NCBI GenBank assembly: GCA_947469285.1
Contig: CANIOW010000026.1
Span: forward strand, 1 to 43,699
Direction of reading: 5' to 3'
DNA from: Gammaproteobacteria bacterium
GTDB taxonomy: Bacteria > Pseudomonadota > Gammaproteobacteria > Steroidobacterales > Steroidobacteraceae
DNA: 43,699 bases
The stretch's first letter is position 1, and every line of letters starts with the position of its first letter. Shown here piece after piece: positions 43,059 through 43,699 of the stretch. The notes beneath the pieces were generated by a model, which saw only the letters and a list, made by a program, of their open reading frames with translations, did not search any database and was not told the DNA's origin. The position numbers were made by a program, and so were the translations under genes.

Positions 43059-43699
43059 GTGAAGAACGTTTATTTGAACACGGCCATTGCCGCTATCCTC
43101 GCCGCAGGCGCCCTGGCTTCGGCCGAAACCACTGCCGCCACCCGTGCATCGACAGCGCCTGCTGCCGTGCAAGCCGCGGCCGCCAGCGACGTGGAAGCAC
43201 TTCGTGCTGAATTCGCGGCGCTACGTGAGCGTCTTGAGCGCCTCGAGAGTGCCAATACGGCGCTCGTGGCTGAAAATACGGAATTGAAGGCCGCTACCGA
43301 AGAGGCTGCACCGGTCATCGACTACCTGCGCTCTCAGGTGAAAGAAGCGCGGATCGACACCGCCAAACTGCAGGCCGACGCCGACAAGGTGCGCGGTGCC
43401 GACTGGGCCTCGAAGATGAAGTGGAAAGTCGACATGCGTTACCGCATGGAGACCATTGAGGGCGATACCGTGCCGAAGCGTCAGCGCGATCGCATTCGCC
43501 TGCGTGCTGGTCTTGAGGCCAAGCCGACGGACAGCCTGCTGATCGTGGCACAGTTAGCCACGGGCGACACCGACCCGCGTTCCAGTAACCAAACGCTCTC
43601 CGGGCAGTTTGACCGCAACCCGCTCGGGGTGGATCTGGCCTACATAGAGTGGAACTTCGCTCAGGGCATGAAGCTGACCGGCGGCAAGATGAAGAATCC
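43059..43699 (+). CDS. putative porin (Porin_5-like), 5' part only
   Basis: An outer-membrane porin-like protein, open to the window edge (213 complete codons visible). GTG 43059 has GGAGA 6 bases upstream. The signal peptide MKNVYLNTAIAAILAAGALA probably ends at ALASA/E. Residues about 40-105 are a predicted coiled coil (heptads around LRAEFAALRERLERLE), probably a trimerisation or peptidoglycan-spanning stem. The barrel then begins with KWKVDMRYRMET, RQRDRIRLRAGLEAKP and TGDTDPRSSNQTL, matching the putative porin family PF16930 as I remember it. The Pho-box promoter suggests induction by phosphate limitation. It is incomplete because the window ends, not because it is broken. Confidence 0.85.
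   Translation, partial: MKNVYLNTAIAAILAAGALASAETTAATRASTAPAAVQAAAASDVEALRAEFAALRERLERLESANTALVAENTELKAATEEAAPVIDYLRSQVKEARIDTAKLQADADKVRGADWASKMKWKVDMRYRMETIEGDTVPKRQRDRIRLRAGLEAKPTDSLLIVAQLATGDTDPRSSNQTLSGQFDRNPLGVDLAYIEWNFAQGMKLTGGKMKN

Overview
The window is about 43.7 kb of GC-rich bacterial chromosome that is almost fully coding: 36 protein genes (the last cut by the window edge) and three tRNA genes. Gene content points to a gammaproteobacterium: gltX flanked by tRNA genes, glrK-qseG-glrR, yoaA-tsaB, dusA, typA, srkA and phoBR. I cannot place it in an order or family from sequence alone. I see no insertion sequence, prophage or CRISPR array, and no obvious composition break.

Region 1 (1-2005) is a translation block: tRNA-Val(CAC) on the minus strand, gltX, then tRNA-Ala(GGC) and tRNA-Glu(UUC) from a good sigma-70 promoter. 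The glutamyl-tRNA synthetase gene therefore sits beside a tRNA that it charges.

Region 2 (2123-18503) is a 15-gene plus-strand exopolysaccharide operon of the kind linked to exosortase A (XrtA/PEP-CTERM) systems. Its order is export protein, chain-length determinant, tyrosine autokinase, outer-membrane protein, deacetylase, FemAB-like protein, two glycosyltransferases, asparagine-synthase-like amidotransferase, a third glycosyltransferase, O-antigen-ligase-like protein, a second deacetylase, an acyl carrier protein and two alpha/beta-hydrolases. Most neighbours overlap by a few bases, so translation is probably coupled. The exosortase, the priming sugar transferase, the flippase, and the acyl ligase and decarboxylase that often accompany the carrier protein are all absent here.

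Region 3 (18487-23093, minus strand) holds glrK-qseG-glrR, a sigma-54-dependent envelope two-component system with its lipoprotein, and galE, which could supply UDP-galactose for the polysaccharide. The 3' ends of the EPS operon and glrR overlap by 17 bp.

Region 4 (23107-35229) is a mixed plus-strand run: srkA; a lipoprotein zinc metallopeptidase with a small partner lipoprotein; typA behind a strong terminator; a PAS/GAF/GGDEF/EAL protein; an N-formylglutamate amidohydrolase-like protein; a GYF-RDD membrane protein; dusA; and a class III nucleotide cyclase fused to an FHA domain.

Region 5 (35244-43699) has pckG (minus), then yoaA-tsaB, phoB-phoR, an LpxH-like phosphoesterase and the start of a porin. 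Pho-box promoters with ideal geometry precede both phoB and the porin, suggesting a local phosphate-starvation regulon.

The most unusual points are the EPS locus with no exosortase and a stranded carrier protein, the hydrolase with Arg where its nucleophile should be, the cyclase-FHA protein lacking a usual catalytic Asn, the metallopeptidase lipoprotein pair, and a perfect inverted repeat at a possibly leaderless yoaA start.
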